Below are positions 1-11,256 of a stretch of DNA of 64,000 nucleotides, one piece after another (position 1 is the first letter of the stretch; every line of letters starts with the position of its first letter). The position numbers were made by a program, and so were the translations under genes. Where the stretch lies: positions 77,330,935-77,394,934 of the forward strand of contig NC_092809.1 of the NCBI RefSeq assembly GCF_040954645.1, given 5' to 3'. The notes under the pieces are model-generated. The model saw only the letters and a program-made list of their open reading frames with translations, was not told the DNA's origin and did no database searches. This DNA is from Diabrotica undecimpunctata (Eukaryota > Arthropoda > Insecta > Coleoptera > Chrysomelidae).

Positions 1-639
1 ATCTTATTCGGAGGTGTTTTTCGAGAGTTTCAATGCAATCATTCTGTAAACTTTACACTCTTTGCGTAAGACCCATACTTGAATACGCTGGACCAAAGTG
101 GTATCCTGATTTGGTTCGAGACAAAATTTTGTTGGAAAACGTTCAAAGAAAAGCCACTCGAATTCCTTTGGGACCGAGAAGATCCTCTTATGCAGATAGA
201 CTTGGTATGGCTAAATTAACTTCTTTTGAGCTTCGCCGACAACGTGGAGACTTAATTACAACATTTCAAATATTAAAATTCAATTTTGGAAACCTCGATG
301 AAATGTTTACCATAAATCCAGATGAACGCCTCAGAGGTCATCAGTTTAAACTAAAGAAAGAAAACTTTTCTACAAGATCAAGACAGAACTTTCTATCAAA
401 TAGAGATTTTGAGTTTTGGAATAACCTTGATGATAACAATGTCCCTGCTCCCTCTACCAACTCGTTCAAAAACAGACTTGACCGTTTTATATTATAGTTA
501 AAATATTGTTTTTCTTTTAAACCAAAAATTGTAATTTTGTTATTTTTTTTTTGTAATTTTGTTATTTACTAGTAGGTTATTAATGAAATTTCTTTGTTTT
601 TGGGCATAATAGGGACTTGTTCCTCTGCCCTCTCTTATG
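1..639 (+). mobile_element. 3' end of a CR1/Jockey-superfamily LINE
   Basis: The reading frame 33-497 encodes 154 residues of the C-terminal thumb region of a non-LTR reverse transcriptase. It has the family pattern of a KLYTLCVRPILEYAG start followed by an ENVQRKATR block and an LRRQRGDLITTF block. It is followed by a T-rich 3'UTR and a (TAA)n tail, the usual 3' end for this LINE type. The RT core and endonuclease lie to the left of the window or were lost. The exact clade (CR1, L2, Jockey) is not resolved. Confidence 0.75.
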
Positions 640-696
640 TATAATAATAATAATAATAAATAATAATATAAATATAAATAATAATAATAATAATGA
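640..696. repeat. (TAA)n microsatellite tail of the LINE
   Basis: An imperfect TAA/TAAA run directly follows the LINE 3'UTR. It also forms the left boundary of the R4/Dong-like array, a group known to insert into TAA repeats, so this tail probably served as the original target. Confidence 0.85.
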
Positions 697-780
697 ATAA
701 ATCCTTTTGATACCGTAGGTATCTGGGATGAGCGAATGTTCCGCTTACAGGGAGTGTGAGCCGTATGGCTAAATCTGGAT
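697..780 (+). mobile_element. R4/Dong-like LINE, 3' terminal fragment
   Basis: These 84 bases match the 3' termini at about 5100-5175, 9005-9074 and 14150-14233. All share a GATACC/GGTATC hairpin and end in a GAGCCGTATGGCTAAATCT block followed by a TAA run. It is the 3' tail of an otherwise missing copy, followed directly by another truncated copy. Confidence 0.75.
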
Positions 781-785
781 AATAA

Positions 786-844
786 CAATTATTCATTATT
801 CTTTCTACCACTGGAGTCATCCCGAAGAACCTCCTAGAAAACTT
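786..844 (+). mobile_element. 5'-truncated R4/Dong-like copy, left piece
   Basis: This piece matches the start of the last C-terminal segment (TTGVIPKNLLEN, then KK) of the intact-looking copy at 8836-8886. The copy is split here by the - strand CR1-like LINE and resumes at about 4959. Only the last 60 or so codons and the 3'UTR of this copy were ever present. Confidence 0.7.
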
Positions 845-982
845 AAAAAAGTCAAGTCAAGTCAAGTCAAATTTATTGATCACATGCGACATTATACGAA
901 GTACATGTATGAGACAAGTCAAAGTTACATTTTACAAAGTTATCTTAAAAGTATATAAATTAATAAACACGATAAAACATAC

Positions 983-1651
983 TTAAAAGTTATTTTTAGA
1001 ATATGGCTCTAGCTCACAAATGTATTGATGTACACACCTCCGAAAGTTTGGCTGATGTAAATTCATTCGTATATCTATTGGTAATTTGTTAAAGAAACTT
1101 ATGGCTGCATAGTGTGTGCTACTTTCCAACAAAACGGAACGATGTTGTGGAAGCATAAAGTGATTGTCTCTGAATCTTGTTGAATAAACATGGTTAAATT
1201 GAAATTTATTAAATTCATAAATTTTGCTATGTAAATACATTATACACGAAAATATATACAGACCAGGAATTGTAAGAATATTGTTTTGTCTAAAGATGCC
1301 TCTACAAGAATCTCTAAATTTCATTTTATACATTATCCTAATAGCTCTTTTCTGAAGTACGAATATCTGCTCTAATTCAGAGGTACAACCCCAGACTTCA
1401 ATGCCATATTTGGCTATTGAGTAAAAATGGGCAAAGTATACTGTTTTTAATACTGATGTATGAAAGAGACGTGAAAGAATTCTCAATGCATAACATGCGC
1501 TACTTAATCTGGATTTCAAATTAGAAATGTGGTTTGACCATTTACAATTACTGTCTAGAAGTACCCCCAGCAACTTCGTGCAGTCTGTTTTATCTATTGC
1601 TGCTTCTATAGTGGCTTGATGGTTTAATAAATTATTTGACGTGAAAATCAT
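983..1651 (-). pseudogene. CR1-like LINE, C-terminal (thumb) region
   Basis: This segment encodes about 222 residues continuing the reverse transcriptase. The typical post-palm pattern is HISNLKSRLSSACYALR, then YGIEVWG, then FVLQKRAIRIM and a DSCRGIF block. It is separated from the RT core by a stop/frameshift near 1655. The termination at 983 is followed by a short 3'UTR and the TTGAC repeats. Confidence 0.8.
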
Positions 1652-1663
1652 ATACTTTGATTT

Positions 1664-2917
1664 CTATTTATTCAAAACTAATTTGTTGGATAAGAAATAA
1701 CTGTTGATGGTGGATAGTATCTGTGTGGATTTATTTTGCAAATTTTGATCAGACGTTCCTGTGACTAGAATGTTAGTATCATCCGCATAACTGATGATGT
1801 TAACCCCAGTCAGTGAATTAGTTAACAAAGCCATATCATTAATAAATACTATAAAAAGTAGAGGACCCAATACACTACCCTGAGGGATACCATAATGGAT
1901 ATCCAATGTGTTTGATTCGTTTACAAGTTCATTAGATGTTATCTTTACTCTTTGTCTTCTATTCTCTAGGTAGGAAGTAAACCATTTTAGAACTACACCA
2001 CGAATACCAATACCCTCAAGTTTTATTAGCAACAAATTATGATCCAAAGTGTCAAAAGCCTTGGACAAATCGAGAAATAAACCACATGCCTTCTCTCGTC
2101 TGTCCAAAGCATCCAACACTAAACTGACGAAATTTGCAAGAACTGTAGTTGTAGACTTAGAAGATATAAAACCATGTTGAAAATTATGCAAGACACTATG
2201 CTTTTTTAGGAATGCTTTCATTCTAGTATAAACCAGAGTTTCAATTATCTTTGAAAACACAGATAAGAGACTTATGGGACGATAGTTGTTAAGGTCATCT
2301 TTATCACCACTTTTGAATAAAGGGATTACAATAGATAGTTTAAACATACTAGGAAATATTCCTTGTTGAAAAGAGGCATTACAAATATCCGTCAGTGGAT
2401 CTGCGAGAGCATGAATGCATTGTTTTAATAATTTAGGGGAAATCTGATCAAAACCACAACTATGTTTGGATTTAAAACTTTCGACTATACTAGTTATTTC
2501 CTGTGGGTTAGTAGGATATAAAAACATAGAACAACTATTACGGTTTTTTGATGCTGATGTAAACCCACCTATTTTAGTAGGATCCAAAGTGGCAAGTAAC
2601 TTTGGAGCCATTTCAACAAAATGGTGGTTAAATTTGTCTGCTAAATTACTGTTATCATCACTAGGTACTTTTGAGTTATTTTGTTTCCCGACTGTTAAGT
2701 TTACTAAATGCCAAATACATTTCATTTTATTTGATGATTCGTTTAACTGTCTCATGAAGTGACTACTTTTAGCTGCTTTTAATTTAATTGAATATTCTGC
2801 CTTTGCCAAATGAAGGACTGGCCTAAGATTACTATTTTTCTGACAGATCGTTTCTAAAAGTTTTAGCTGATCCCTTAATTGTACAGTTCCTGCGTAAACC
2901 AATTCGAACGTGTACAT
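1664..2917 (-). pseudogene. CR1-like LINE reverse transcriptase core
   Basis: The 417-residue frame contains the ordered RT motifs of non-LTR elements: NYRPISLLSVFSKI, GLFLDLSKAFDTLDH (motif A, catalytic Asp), GIPQGSVLGPLLF (motif B) and SYADDT (motif C, catalytic Asp pair). It overlaps the end of the endonuclease frame by about 43 bases in another frame, which indicates a frameshift in one original polyprotein. Confidence 0.9.
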
Positions 2918-3855
2918 TTTTTAGGTTTACATTTAAGTAGTGGAAAATGGGACCGAAAGTAATTTTGAATAGTATTTAAAAAAACTAATGATTTATCCTC
3001 AGCAGAAATTGTATTAAATACTTCTGACCAATTTGTTGACGCAAGGGTTTGAACAAAACGATTTATGTTCCTTTTACTATATGAACGGATGAATATATAG
3101 GCATCATTGTCTGTGCTAATGCTACATTGGAACAATTGCACACGATGATCAGAGATAAAACCTTCCACAGCCATTGTTTTTTGTGGGTGATTTATGTTTG
3201 TAGCAATATAATCAATTTGAGTTTTACTAGTTGCAGTAACTCTTGTATAATCATTTACAGTTACGGTTAAGCCATAAGAATCTAAAACATTTACCAAGTT
3301 CTGCTTACTTAGTGTATTTGATTTGAAATCTATATTAAAATCACCTGTTAATATTATAGCCTTACCTTCGGAGACTAGGACATCAAGTATTAGATCCAGT
3401 TTTGACATAAAAACATCAATAGAGCCACGTCCAGGCAGATAAATACACAACACAACACAATTAAAAAGGCAATAGTCTATTTCAACAGCACTCACTTCAA
3501 AATTATATTTCTCCGATTCAGAACATATATCAGAACGTTCCTTCCAAACCACACCCTCTTTCACATGGATTGAAGACCCTCCATGTTCCCCCTGGTCACG
3601 GCAGTAAGAAGAAGCCAGAGAAAATCCATTTATATGGTGTAGTTCTAGTTGTTCTTTAGATTTCCAGTGCTCAGTTAAACAGACACATATATTATGTAGA
3701 CCTTCGCACTGCAGGAAGAACTCTAGTTTTTCAATGCTTGTTGATATACATTGTATATTTTGATGAACTAAGCCAAAACTTTTTTGATTGAAAGTTGAAG
3801 AATTTTTACCAACTGTGTCAAAATTTGGAGAATTGAATACTTCTAACTTATTCAA
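2875..3855 (-). pseudogene. CR1-like LINE apurinic-type endonuclease
   Basis: The 326-residue frame is an endonuclease/exonuclease/phosphatase domain. It has HQNIQ near the N-terminus, CLTEHW, a central ILTGDFNID motif, TQIDYIATN and FISDHRVQ. This fold nicks target DNA to prime reverse transcription. The catalytic residues look intact, but the frame breaks before the RT core. Confidence 0.85.
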
Positions 3856-3910
3856 TTTGAAACCAGTTTTCTGACTAACACTTGGGATATTTAATAATGT
3901 AATATCTGGA

Positions 3911-4945
3911 TCAAAAACTAAGCTTCCTCTGTCTGTTTTTTATTGCGGTAAAAAAAACGACTTACAACAGCTCCGTGAGGCCAAACTTCGGGATTCATGG
4001 CCTTGTTGAAGTTCCCTGAACATATATTTACTTTGAACGATGAGTAAATTGTTGGATGTTTTTATTGAATCATTTCACATGTTGCTTCAGGAAAATTTAC
4101 TTTAATTAACTCGGTTAGAGAGTCAGTTGTAGTTTCTTTATTAATTCTTGTAACATGTAGAGTTGAAATTTTTGGTACACCCTTAACCTCATCGCTATCT
4201 CTATTGCTACGTACTATAATTTTTCTTCGTCCATTAAACTGATGTCGCCTAGGCCTAATAGTTTTCCATTCTTGATCATTTTCCGCCTCATTTATATGTA
4301 TTTCATCGTTAGTCGGTTTTTCGTCTTGTACTAAATTAATGAACTGATCCATTTTTAATCTGTTTTGTTCAAAAAGCAGTCCTTTGAAACATCTGTTTTT
4401 GTTATTGTTTGGGAATTCCCTTGTTTATTTACGTCAGGCTTTTTCTGAGTAATTACCAGTTCACTTTTTGCTGCTCTGCCCATAAAGTTTTGTTTGTGTT
4501 CTTCTTTCTTTTTTTCGGCAATATTTAAATTGGTCGTATAATGTGTTTTGGAGTTCGTAATAGTACTAGTAGATGGCGTTATATGTATCTTTGGTAAATC
4601 TGAGTTCTCTTTTAATTGTTTTAGGAGAAAAATTAGATCTTCTTGTTCTTGGCACCTTTTTTCTAGATGATATGTAAGTTTACTTACAGCGTCAAGTTCC
4701 TTTTTAATGGTAATAGTCCTATCTGATAATGTGTCACAGTGAGAACAGGTTATGTTATCTACCAAATCATAAGATTTATTGTCGCTCTTGCTGTTTATAA
4801 ATTCACCAATTTTATTTATATAGGCAATCACTTGTGGATTTGCAACATTCACTGGCACTTTTAACGTCACAATTATGTCGATTAGTTCATTTTTCTTTAA
4901 TTTATTTAACTCATTCGTTAACATGGTTGTATCACACGCCGCCAT
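3911..4945 (-). pseudogene. CR1-like LINE ORF1 (nucleic-acid-binding)
   Basis: The likely start is MAACDTTMLTNEL at 4945; the longer open frame to 5071 runs into R4 sequence and is not real. There is a Cys/His cluster (TCSHCD), a coiled-coil-like stretch, and a C-terminal region with VPKISTLHVTRI and NPEVWPHGAVVSRFF, as in CR1/L2 ORF1 proteins. A frameshift near 4355 and a stop near 4062 break it. Confidence 0.65.
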
Positions 4946-5175
4946 CTTTTCAATTCCCAAAAAGCTGGGTCTAAATGAACATCTATATAAGATCATGCAG
5001 AAAGCTGTGCTACTTTCGACGTTCAGATGCGTGCGAAAATTTTTGGGGGATACACCGACGTACCAATTCACCTAGGACTCGATAACATGGAAAGAGTCCC
5101 ACCAGAGCTCAATCCTTTTGATACCGTAGGTATCTGGGATAAGCGAATGTTCCCCTTATAGGGAGTGTGAGCCGT

Positions 5176-5185
5176 ATGGCTAAAT
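5176..5185. repeat. Target-site duplication of the SINE, left
   Basis: ATGGCTAAAT occurs at 5176-5185 and again at 5482-5491, exactly flanking the SINE. With one copy removed, the R4 3'UTR is identical to the other copies. Confidence 0.9.
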
Positions 5186-5481
5186 ATAATAGTCTCCCGT
5201 TTTATACCGCTGTCGCGGCTTTGGGAGTATAGCAGGGTAGTCTGCTATATCTAGGGCCTACGGTATACAAGGAAGGTAACATGGCCAGTGCTACGCTTCA
5301 ACCGTCTATTATTACCCCTGGTTTTACCCAAGGTACTCATTTTTATTCAGGCTGAGTCGACCTGGGGCCTATAGACATTTTTAAAATGTCTAGATGTTCT
5401 TGCCGGCGGTAGGATTCGAACTCCGGACCACCAGCTTGCGAGGCGAGCATCCTACCGCTTGCGCTACGCAGGCCCTGCTAC
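5186..5481 (-). mobile_element. tRNA-derived SINE
   Basis: On the - strand the 5' head is tRNA-like. It has an A box TAGCGCAAGCGG (5466-5455) and a B box AGTTCGAATCC (5422-5412) at tRNA-like spacing, so RNA polymerase III internal promoters are predicted. The body contains hairpin-forming GC-rich segments and ends in an AT-rich tail near 5186. A perfect 10-bp target duplication flanks it. No partner LINE sharing its tail was identified here. Confidence 0.85.
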
Positions 5482-5495
5482 ATGGCTAAATCTGG

Positions 5496-5508
5496 ATAAT
5501 AATAATAA
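5496..5508. repeat. TAA junction between tandem R4 copies (1)
   Basis: A run of about four TAA units lies between the 3' end of one R4-like copy and the 5' end of the next. It matches the junctions at 9075-9086 and 14234-14254. Confidence 0.85.
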
Positions 5509-5666
5509 CCTGTGGGAGTTTTTTGGTCAGTTCTTCTATCAGGCACGACCCCCTGTGAATGGGGGATCCTCTCTGGGTATTCGTAGCGCAGATACCCAGA
5601 GGGTAGCAGGGATATCTGCCGTGGAACAAAAACTGACACCTGGCAGTAGGTATAAAATGCACACTC

Positions 5667-6239
5667 ATGAAAATGGAGATTAATGATTTATGTTTAGGGT
5701 CGCTGCCTGGGGATCGCCAGGGCACGTCTGGAGCCGGCGCTGGACGTGAAAGCATGCAAGACGTCGGTGGCAGGGTGTTGAGGAGGCGGGCCCCTGTCAT
5801 ACAATCAGCTACAGCCCAACAAGAACAACAACCACAAGCGAGCCAAACAACAACAAAAGCTCCACTCGCTGAAGGTGCTGCGCTGGAACATCAGCCGGCG
5901 CTCACTCAAGCGGGACGACCGAGGCAGCGCATGAAATGGACTGTGTCCATGAATGAAAATATTTTGCGTTTTTATTATAAGGTGACAAACCTCGGTCAAG
6001 AAACGATCGGCTATCGACAAAATCTGTATGCCGAATTTTGCAGAGAGTACCCAGAAATGCAAGTATCTGAACAACGAGTAGCAGATCAATACCGGGTAAT
6101 TATCAGAAATAATCTCATCCCAGAGACTAGACGCAATACCATCAGAAGCGAAGTCGAACGGGAGATTCATAATCAAGAGGTAGTTGGAAATCAAGCCCTT
6201 AATGTAATACAAGAGCCAATTCCTGAGGTTGTCATATAA
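5667..6239 (+). pseudogene. R4-like copy B, N-terminal region
   Basis: The frame starts MKMEINDLCLG. It contains a low-complexity Gln-rich stretch, then GRPRQRMKWT, ILRFYYKVT and a YAEFCREYPEMQVSEQRVADQYR block. The latter resembles the DNA-binding N-terminal region of R2/R4-type proteins (inference). A premature stop occurs at 6239, where copy C stays open to 10219. Confidence 0.7.
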
Positions 6240-6491
6240 GAACAAGAAACTCAACCTGATAATACACAGCATGACAACGAGTTGCGCAATAGCCTAGTTA
6301 ACGAAATGGCACGCGCCGTACAAGAGTTTAATGGAACAAACCCACAAACCCACCGCTACCAAGAGTAAACTCTTGTAAGAAACTAGGTGTGCTGTTACAA
6401 ATTGTGAACACTGAAGTCCTGCCCAATTATGTCGTAGAAGCCCATACATTGGAATATATGCACACGCTGATTTACTGTGCAGTAACAGCAA

Positions 6492-7455
6492 TTGCTAATG
6501 TTATGGGCATTAAGACCAGAACACGACGGGGTACTAATATCGGAGGGACAGATAACAGAGTTGCATCTCGGGAAAAATACGCTTTTTGAAAATCCCGAGA
6601 AGGCGTTCTATCGGAAACTCAATTCTACTGCAGAAAGTGCCAATAAATCTTACCCAAGCCGGGAAGAAATCCATGAGTTTTGGGGAAATCAATTTTCTAC
6701 ACCAGCTGCTCTTAACACCAATGCTGGATGGATCGAAGATACGGCGCACAACTGCCAACACTACGTTACTGCTCCCTACGAACCCTTCACTAGTGAAGAA
6801 GTTTCAAATATTATTAAAGAGCTTCATAACTGGAAATCTACTAGACCAGATGGCATTCAGAACTTCTGGATTAAAAAGTTCTGGAGTATTCATGAGTGCT
6901 TATCAGCAATAATTAATCACACTATTTCTAATCCGCAGGAAATACCATCTTTCCTAACCCAGGGAACAGCTTATTTAATTCCCAAAGATCAAAATAACAC
7001 CCAAGATCCAACCAAGTACCGCCCAATTACTTCCAACTCTGTATAAATTGGTCACATCCTGTGTAGCCCGGCGTATCAACCAACACTGTGCTCTAAACAA
7101 TATCATAGAGCCTCAACAGAAAGGATGCGCTAAGGGTTCCATGGGATGCAAAGAACAACTTATCGTCGACTCTGTCATTTCTAACCAAGCATAGAGCAAA
7201 AAACGGAATCTCTTTACTGCTTTCATCGACTACAAGAAAGCGTTTGATTCAGTGCCACATGAATGGCTTAGAGATATATTAAAAATATATACAGTCGATG
7301 ATAACATAGTGACCTTTTTAAAACATATAATGTCAGATTGGAAGACAAAAATTCACCTCAAAATACCTGGTGAAAACAATATCGAAACTGAAAATATTGC
7401 AATCAACCGGGGCTTATTTCAAGGAGATTCGTTGAGCCCACTGTTGACACTGTAA
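6492..7455 (+). pseudogene. R4-like copy B, reverse transcriptase 5' half
   Basis: Two broken frames (6492-7046 and 7252-7455) encode the RT fingers and palm: RPDGIQNFWIKKFW, LIPKDQNN, KYRPIT, then TAFIDYKKAFDSVPHEWL (motif A) and GLFQGDSLSPL (motif B). A stop (TAG) at about 7192 and a frameshift at about 7046 interrupt it. It ends at a deletion directly before motif C. Confidence 0.8.
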
Positions 7456-7487
7456 ACACTACTGTTGTTGCAAAGCTTAATCATCTA

Positions 7488-9026
7488 TTGTATATGGATG
7501 ATTTAAAACTATTAGCTTCCACTCGAAGCTACCTAGATAAAATGCTAAAAACAGTAGAAAATTTCTCTAATGATATTAGTATGCACTTCGGTCTTGACAA
7601 GTGCCGTGTCTTAAATATAATCAAAGGAAAGGTTCAGCCCGGCGGATTCGATATGCAATACGGCCAGAACATCGAGGCCATGGGTGAAAATGATATGTAT
7701 AAATACCTCGGAATAAAGCAAGCGCGGAAGATTGACCATAAGCAAATGAAAACTGAGATAACTACTGAGTTTATACGAAGGGTAAAACAGCTGCTTCGTT
7801 CACATCTTAACAGTAAAAATTTGTTTAAGGCACTAAATACCTACGCATGTTCCGCGCTTAGCAACTCATTTGGTATTGTAAAGTGGACAAAAACGGATAT
7901 AGAAAATCTTCAGCGAAAAGTACGAACACACCTCACAAAGGCACAAAAACACCATCCTCGAAGTGCAGTAGAAAGAATGACATTACCGCGATATTTAGGA
8001 GGACGAGGACTTATGGATATAAGTGAGCAACTAGAAAAACAAATTACTAATTTAAGAACTTATTTTCAGGTGCAAGCTGAGACATCTACTCTACATCGCG
8101 CGATTTGTGCAGTAGATGATCCAACACCGATCAAACTGAGGGAACCAGAAATGCGCATTAACCATCTTACTAAGGACGAAAAGATGCGCACCTGGATGGG
8201 CAAACCTCTGCACGGGCGACATTCCAATGAGGTCAATCAAGACCATGTCGACAATATAGCGTCGAACTATTGGCTGACATCAGGAAAGATGTTCCCTGAA
8301 ACAGAAGGTTTACTACTGGTCATTCAGGATCAGGTTATACCAACCAAAAATTACCTGAAATATATCGTCAAAGACCCTCAGGTCCAAAATGACAAATGCC
8401 GATATGGATGTCAAGCTCAGGAAACCAGCCAACATCTTACCGGGGGCTGTCAGGCATTTGCTGCAACTGAATATAAGGAACGGCACGACTTAGTAGGAAA
8501 GATTATTCATCAAGAGATAGCTATCAAACTGGGACTTCTTCAAACAAACCATCTTCCATATTATCAATATACTCCTGAGAGTATACTTGAGAATGACAAC
8601 TACAAGCTATACTGGGACCGCACTGTGCTCACAGACCAAACAGTGACACATAATAGACCAGATCTCATACTAGTTAATAAACTAAAAAGACAAACAACAT
8701 TAATTGATGTGTCGATACCCAACAACAATAATCTTCGTGTTAAACAGAACGAAAAAATTGCCAAGTACAGGGATCTGGAAATTCAAATACGAAGACAGTG
8801 GAGAATGGAAAGTACCCAGACAATACCTATTATTTTCTCTACTACTGGAGTCATTCCAAAGAACCTCCTGGAAAACATAAAAAAGCTAGGTCTGAATGAA
8901 CATCTCTACAAGACCATGCAGAAAGCTGTACTACTGCCGAAGCTGAAAATTTTTGGGAGATACTCCAGCATACCAAGTCACCTAGGGCTCGATAACACGG
9001 AAAGAGTCCGTAGGTATCTGGGATGA
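7488..9026 (+). pseudogene. R4-like copy B, RT 3' half and restriction-like endonuclease
   Basis: A 512-residue open frame begins at the catalytic YMDDLKLL (motif C). It continues through the thumb to a zinc-knuckle-like CRYGCQAQETSQHLTGGC (CX3CX7HX4C), then RPDLILV, TLIDVSIP and KYRDLEIQIRRQW. The PD...D...K spacing fits the RLE of R2/R4-type LINEs. The last 20 or so residues differ from copies A and C because of a frameshift near 8940. Confidence 0.85.
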
Positions 9027-9074
9027 GTGAATTTTTCCCTTAGATTGAGTGTGAGCCGTATCGCTAAATCTGGA

Positions 9075-9086
9075 TAATAATAATAA
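9075..9086. repeat. TAA junction between tandem R4 copies (2)
   Basis: A short TAA run joins the 3' end of copy B directly to the 5' end of copy C, with no other sequence between them. Confidence 0.85.
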
Positions 9087-9241
9087 CCTGTGGGAGTTTT
9101 TGTCAGTTTTCTATCAGGCGCGGCCCCCTGCGAATGGGGGATGCTCTCTGGGTATTCTTAGAACCGATACCCAGAGGGTAGCAGGGATACCTGCCGTGGA
9201 ACAAAAACTGACACCTGACAGTAGGTATATAATGCACACCC

Positions 9242-10219
9242 ATGAAAATGGAGTTTAATAATTTATGTTTAGGGTCGCTGCCTGGGGATCGCCAGGGCAC
9301 GTCTGGAGCCGGCGCTAGACGTGACAGCATGCGGGACGTCGGTGGCAGGGTGTTGAGGACGCGGGCCCCTGTCATACAATCAGCTACAGCCCAACAACAA
9401 GAAGAACCACAAATGAGCCAAACAATAACACGAGCTCCACTCGCTGAAGGTGCTGCGCTGGAACATCAGCCGGTGCTCACTCAAGCGGGACGACCGAGGC
9501 AGCGCATGAAATGGACTGTGTCTATTAATGAAAACATTTTGCGTTTCTATTACAAGGTGACAAACCTCGGTCGAGAAACCATCGGCTATCGACAACAACT
9601 GTATGCCGAATTTTGCAGGGAGTACCCAGAGATTCAAGTATCTGAACAGCGAATAGCAGATCAATACCGGGTAATTGTAAGAAATAATCTTATCCCAGAG
9701 GCTAGACGCGATACCATCAGAAGCGAAGTCGAACGGGAGATTCATAACCAAGAGCTAGTTGTGGATCAAGTCCATAATCAAATCCCTAATGAGCAGATTC
9801 CTGAGCCCATCATACAAGAAACTCAACCTGTTAATACACAGCAGGACATCAACGAGTTGCACGATAGCCTAATAATAGAAATGGCACGTGCCGTACAAGA
9901 GTTTAATGGTACAAACCCACTTAGCAGACCACCGCTACCAAAAATAAACTCTTGTAAGAAAATAGGTGCGCTGTTACAAATTATGAACACTGAAGTCCTA
10001 CCCAATTATATCGTGGAAGCCCATACATTAGAATATTTGCATATGCTGATTTATTGTGCAGCAACAGCAATTGCTGATGTTATAGGCATTAAGATCAGAA
10101 CACGACGGGGAACTAATATCGGAAGGACTGAAAACAGAATTGCACCCTGGGAAAAAAGGCTGCTGAGTAAAATTGAATTATTGCGCAGGGATATTGGACA
10201 AATTACAGAATACATCTGA
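9242..10219 (+). pseudogene. R4-like copy C, N-terminal region (longest open version)
   Basis: The 325-residue frame has the same order as in copy B (GRPRQRMKWT, YYKVT, EQRIADQYR) but stays open about 110 residues further. It reaches ARAVQEFNGTNPLSRPPLPK, an HTLEYLHMLIYCAATAIADV helix and IKIRTRRGTNIGRTENRIAPW, then a stop. The last block leads towards the RT in R2/R4-type proteins. Confidence 0.7.
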
Positions 10220-10331
10220 GGAGTAAGAAGTCGAAAAGTAATTAAAAGAACTGAAGAAATAATTCTGCAGGTGCACAGCTCAACACTGCCTAGACACATT
10301 AAAACAAAAACTCTCCGTTTATTCAGGTCGA

Positions 10332-11256
10332 CTAAGGAGATACAAAGTTAGTAACAACCGTAAATGTGACAATATACTTTTTGAGAATGCAGAGAAGGCT
10401 TTCTATAGAAAACTGAATTCCGCAGTAGAAAATGTAAATAAATCCTACCCAAGCCAAGAAGAAATTCATGAGTTTTGGGGAAACCGACTTTCGACGCCAG
10501 CTACTCATAACAAAAATGCTGGATGGATTGAAGACACGACGAACAACTGTCAACACTACAGGAATATTCCTTATGAGCCTTTCACCACTGAAGAAGTCTC
10601 GAACATTATCAAAGAACTTCATAACTGGAAATCTCCTGGACCAGACGGAGTTCAAAACTTCTGGCTAAAGAAGTTTTGAAGTGTTCATGACCTTTTAACA
10701 GTATCGATTAATAATATTATTTCTAATTCACAGGAAATACCATCATTTCTTACTCAGGGAACCACTTATCTAATACCAAAGGATCAAAATAACACCCAAG
10801 ATCCAGTCAAGTACCGCCCAATTACTTGTCTTCCAACTTTGTACAAATTGGTCACACCCTGTGTGGCCCGGCGTATCTACCAACACTGTGCTCTGAACAA
10901 TATCATAGAGCCTCAACAGAAAGGATGCGCTAAGGGCTACATGGGCTGCAAAGAACAACTTATTATCGACTCGGTCATTTCTAACCAGGCCATACACCAA
11001 AAAAAGAAACCTTTTTACTGCATTCATTGACTACAAGAAGGCTTTTGATTCAGTGCCGCATGAATGGCTTATAGATATATTGAAAATATATAAAGTCGAT
11101 GATAATCTCGTGACCTTTTTGAAGCATATAATAGCAGAGTGGAAGACTGAAATTCACCTTCAAATACCTGGTGAAATGAATATCGAAACTGAAGATATCC
11201 CTATTAACGGGGCCTTTTCCAGGGGGACTCGTTGAGTTCACTTTGGTTCTGCCTAG
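10332..11256 (+). pseudogene. R4-like copy C, reverse transcriptase 5' half (broken)
   Basis: Fragments in several frames spell out ENAEKAFYRKLNS, a FWGN...TPA block, NWKSPGPDGVQNFW, LIPKDQNN, KYRPITCLPTLYKLVTPC, a C-to-G-rich fingers region, FDSVPHEWLIDILKIYK and a motif B remnant. Stops at about 10678 and frameshifts at about 11010 and 11220 inactivate it. It continues across the insertion at 11257-12415. Confidence 0.75.

Larger units (their letters stand above)
846..4964 (-). mobile_element. CR1-like LINE, near full length, inserted in an R4 copy
   Basis: Reading on the - strand, this element has ORF1 (4945-3911), an endonuclease (3855-2875), a reverse transcriptase (2917-1664), a C-terminal region (1651-983) and a 3' tail of four GTCAA/TTGAC units (about 848-870). 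An AAAAAG hexamer at 846-851 and 4959-4964 is a plausible short target duplication. Removing the insert rejoins the R4 C-terminal coding sequence. The ORFs carry frameshifts, so the copy is inactive but fairly young. Confidence 0.8.
4959..5495 (+). mobile_element. 5'-truncated R4/Dong-like copy, right piece
   Basis: This continues the copy begun at 786. It encodes KLGLNEHLYK, then MQKAVLL and CVRKFLGDTPTYQFT, a stop, and then the 3'UTR with the GATACC/GGTATC hairpin. The 3'UTR is split by a SINE at 5186-5481. It ends in CTGGAT followed by a TAA run that abuts the next full copy. Confidence 0.75.
5509..9074 (+). mobile_element. R4/Dong-like LINE copy B, near full length
   Basis: This copy has a structured 5' leader, an N-terminal region, a reverse transcriptase, a Cys-His motif, a restriction-like endonuclease (RLE) region and a 3'UTR. 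It is decayed. A deletion of roughly 240 bp relative to copy C lies near 6575. A second deletion removes the segment just before the YMDD motif near 7450. There are several stops. TAA runs flank it on both sides, as expected for Dong/R4 elements that target TAA repeats. Confidence 0.8.

Noticed and set aside
4945..5071. N-terminal extension of the CR1-like ORF1
   Set aside because: The extra 42 codons read antisense through R4 3' coding sequence outside the LINE boundary; the start at 4945 is preferred.
5405..5475. A genuine tRNA gene
   Set aside because: A and B boxes are present, but the sequence continues into a SINE body flanked by a target duplication, and a clean cloverleaf with a normal acceptor stem is not evident.
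5459..5800. Short overlapping open frames on both strands across the R4 leader
   Set aside because: They are shadows within the structured leader and the SINE and have no family features; equivalents at 9103-9375 and 14256-14498 are likewise shadows.
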